From: Acidobacteriota bacterium
GTDB taxonomy: Bacteria; Acidobacteriota; Terriglobia; Bryobacterales; Bryobacteraceae
Direction of reading: 5' to 3'
Assembly: GCA_018268835.1 (NCBI GenBank)
Contig: JAFDVU010000038.1
Span: forward strand, 1 to 44,964
DNA: 44,964 nucleotides
Shown here: piece after piece, positions 43,702-44,964 of the stretch
Layout of the letters: the number at the start of each line of letters is the position of its first letter
How positions within the stretch are numbered: position 1 is the first letter of the stretch
Program-made: the position numbers and the translations under genes
The notes under the pieces: model-generated
Told to the model about the DNA's origin: nothing
Databases searched by the model: none
The model's input: the letters and a program-made list of their open reading frames with translations, nothing else

Positions 43702-44964
43702 TTACTCCTCCGACAGCGTGCTGTGCCGCCGGCTGAACAGGAAGTAGATCACCAGCCCGATGGTCAGCCATACGAAAAAGCGCAGCCACGTGATCAGCGG
43801 CAGCCCCATCATCAGCACCAAGCAGCACACGATGGAGAGAATCGGGAACAGCGGGACGAACGGCACGCGGAATGCGCGCGGACGCTCCGGCTGCTTGCGC
43901 CTTAGCACAATCACCCCGACCGACACCAGCACGAACGCAAACAGCGTCCCGATGTTCGACAACTCCGCGAACGTGGCGATGTCCCATATGCCCGCCGGGA
44001 TGCCTACGAAAAAGCCGGCGATCCACGTGCTGATGTGCGGCGTCTGGTAGCGCTTGTGCACCTTGCTGAAGACCGGCGGCAGCAGGCGGTCGCGCGACAT
44101 CGCAAACCAGATGCGCGCCTGCCCGTACTGGTACACCAGCAGCGAGGAAAGCATCCCCATCAGCGCGCCCGCCGTCACGATCGTGCGCAGGTTGTTGTAC
44201 CCCAGCGCGCGCAACGCGTCGGCCACCGGCGAATCCGTCCCCAGTTTGGTGTAGTGCATGATGCCGGTGAGCACCAGGGACACCGCCCCGTAAAGAATCG
44301 TGCACACGATCAGCGTGCCGATGATGCCGATGGGTAAATCGCGCTGCGGGTTGCGACACTCTTCCGCCGCCGTGGAGACGCTATCGAACCCGATGTAGGT
44401 GAAGAACACGATCGACGCGCCGGTGAGCACGCCCGAGAACCCGTTGGGGGCGAATGGATGCCAGTTGGCGGGGTTCACCGCCCGGGCGGCGCCCACGCAG
44501 AAGATGACGATGGCCGCCATCTTGATCGCCACCATCGTGGTATTGGTCTCGGCGCTCTCGCGCACGCCGCGCACCAGCACCCAGGTGACCAGCAGTGTGA
44601 TCACCAGGGCCGGCACGTTGAACCAGCCCGCCGGTCCTCCCGGCGCCGGAACCGGCGGAAAAGCCCATCGCGCCGGCAAGTGAAAGCCGAACAGGTTCTC
44701 AAACAGGTCCTGCAAATAGGCGCTGAACCCCACCGCCACCGACATGTTGGAGACTGCGTACTCCAGGATCAGGTCCCATCCGATGATCCAGGCGATGATC
44801 TCGCCCAGGATGGCGTAGGAATAGGTGTAGGCGCTGCCCGCCACCGGGATCATCGACGCCAGTTCGGCGTAGCACAGCCCCGCGAACAGGCAGGCAATGG
44901 CCACCAGCACGAACGAAAGCGTGATCGCCGGACCGGCGCCCGGCCGGCCCAGTTGCGAATGCGC
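43702..44964 (-). CDS. APC-family amino acid/polyamine permease (5' end outside window)
   Basis: A membrane transporter, open through the window edge in the frame that includes AHSQLGRPGAGPAITLSF; the missing part should hold the first helix or two and the IGTGIF-type motif. At least 420 residues are visible, with about eleven helices: FVLVAIACLFAGLCYAELAS, IPVAGSAYTYSYAILGE (substrate-helix motif), IIAWIIGWDLILEYAVSN, and so on. The text fits the CAT/YfnA-like branch (APC family 2.A.3), usually proton symporters of cationic or neutral amino acids, or exchangers of polyamines. The last residues (LFSRRHSTLSEE) are cytoplasmic. Substrate is not deducible; its neighbour is a convergent serine hydrolase. 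Confidence 0.92.
   Translation of the reverse strand, partial: AHSQLGRPGAGPAITLSFVLVAIACLFAGLCYAELASMIPVAGSAYTYSYAILGEIIAWIIGWDLILEYAVSNMSVAVGFSAYLQDLFENLFGFHLPARWAFPPVPAPGGPAGWFNVPALVITLLVTWVLVRGVRESAETNTTMVAIKMAAIVIFCVGAARAVNPANWHPFAPNGFSGVLTGASIVFFTYIGFDSVSTAAEECRNPQRDLPIGIIGTLIVCTILYGAVSLVLTGIMHYTKLGTDSPVADALRALGYNNLRTIVTAGALMGMLSSLLVYQYGQARIWFAMSRDRLLPPVFSKVHKRYQTPHISTWIAGFFVGIPAGIWDIATFAELSNIGTLFAFVLVSVGVIVLRRKQPERPRAFRVPFVPLFPILSIVCCLVLMMGLPLITWLRFFVWLTIGLVIYFLFSRRHSTLSEE

Noticed and set aside
1..44964. CRISPR arrays, prophage, toxin-antitoxin or transposase genes
   Set aside because: No evenly spaced repeats, integrase, transposase or known defence motifs were recognised by eye.

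Overview
This 45-kb, GC-rich window looks like a chromosomal segment of an Acidobacteriota bacterium, most likely of the Solibacter/Bryobacter group. The pointers are giant Oar-type TonB-dependent receptors with an N-terminal carboxypeptidase-regulatory domain, a member of the Solibacter paralogous family TIGR03435, Tat-exported Gfo/Idh/MocA oxidoreductases, a DUF1080 sugar hydrolase, a quinoprotein dehydrogenase fused to cytochrome c, and a bacterial deoxyhypusine-synthase-like enzyme. The assignment rests on gene content; no rRNA, tRNA, CRISPR array, integrase or insertion sequence was seen.

Layout. 1-4357: the end of one Oar-type receptor, then a complete close paralog; each is followed by nearly the same terminator hairpin. 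4378-6444: an exported S9 peptidase. 6606-7937: two overlapping genes for exported proteins of unknown function, less GC-biased than their surroundings; the second appears frameshifted near its end. 8136-14191 (minus strand): a small charged exported protein, a membrane polyferredoxin, an unknown cytosolic protein, and a NodU-type carbamoyltransferase whose start overlaps the stop of glnS. 14628-15973: a DUF4440-like exported protein overlapping an alpha/beta hydrolase. 16106-18088: a membrane protein fused to a spermidine-synthase-like domain. 18096-20069 (minus): DinB-family protein and gltX. 20142-22657: DUF1080 hydrolase coupled to a second S9 peptidase. 22702-26495 (minus): TIGR03435 protein, Tat-exported Gfo/Idh/MocA protein, PilT-like ATPase. 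26512-29142: phosphoesterase, prfB with its programmed frameshift, and a Sua5-type tRNA-modification gene, tightly packed. 29159-34605 (minus): a probable five-gene run of Nif3-like protein, Gfo/Idh/MocA protein, cytochrome c-PQQ dehydrogenase, chorismate mutase/isochorismate lyase-like protein and a small exported protein. 34691-38011: an exported unknown, the deoxyhypusine-synthase-like gene, a TIMP-like lipoprotein, and a decayed tail copy of the deoxyhypusine-synthase-like gene. 38135-41581: a third Oar-type receptor with a readable promoter. 41626-44964: an isoprenylcysteine-methyltransferase-like membrane protein, a class C beta-lactamase-fold hydrolase, and a truncated APC amino-acid/polyamine permease.

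How it fits together. Two themes recur. One is translation: glnS, gltX, prfB and sua5 are all here, with a carbamoyltransferase coupled to glnS. The other is use of polymers from outside the cell: outer-membrane receptors, exported peptidases and hydrolases, and periplasmic sugar oxidation (Gfo/Idh/MocA, DUF1080, PQQ dehydrogenase). A weaker polyamine thread joins the spermidine-synthase-like fusion, the deoxyhypusine/homospermidine-synthase-like enzyme and the permease. I see no single obvious new defence or mobile system. The least explained items are the glnS-carbamoyltransferase pair, the frameshifted secreted pair, and the in-frame decayed duplicate of the deoxyhypusine-synthase-like tail.
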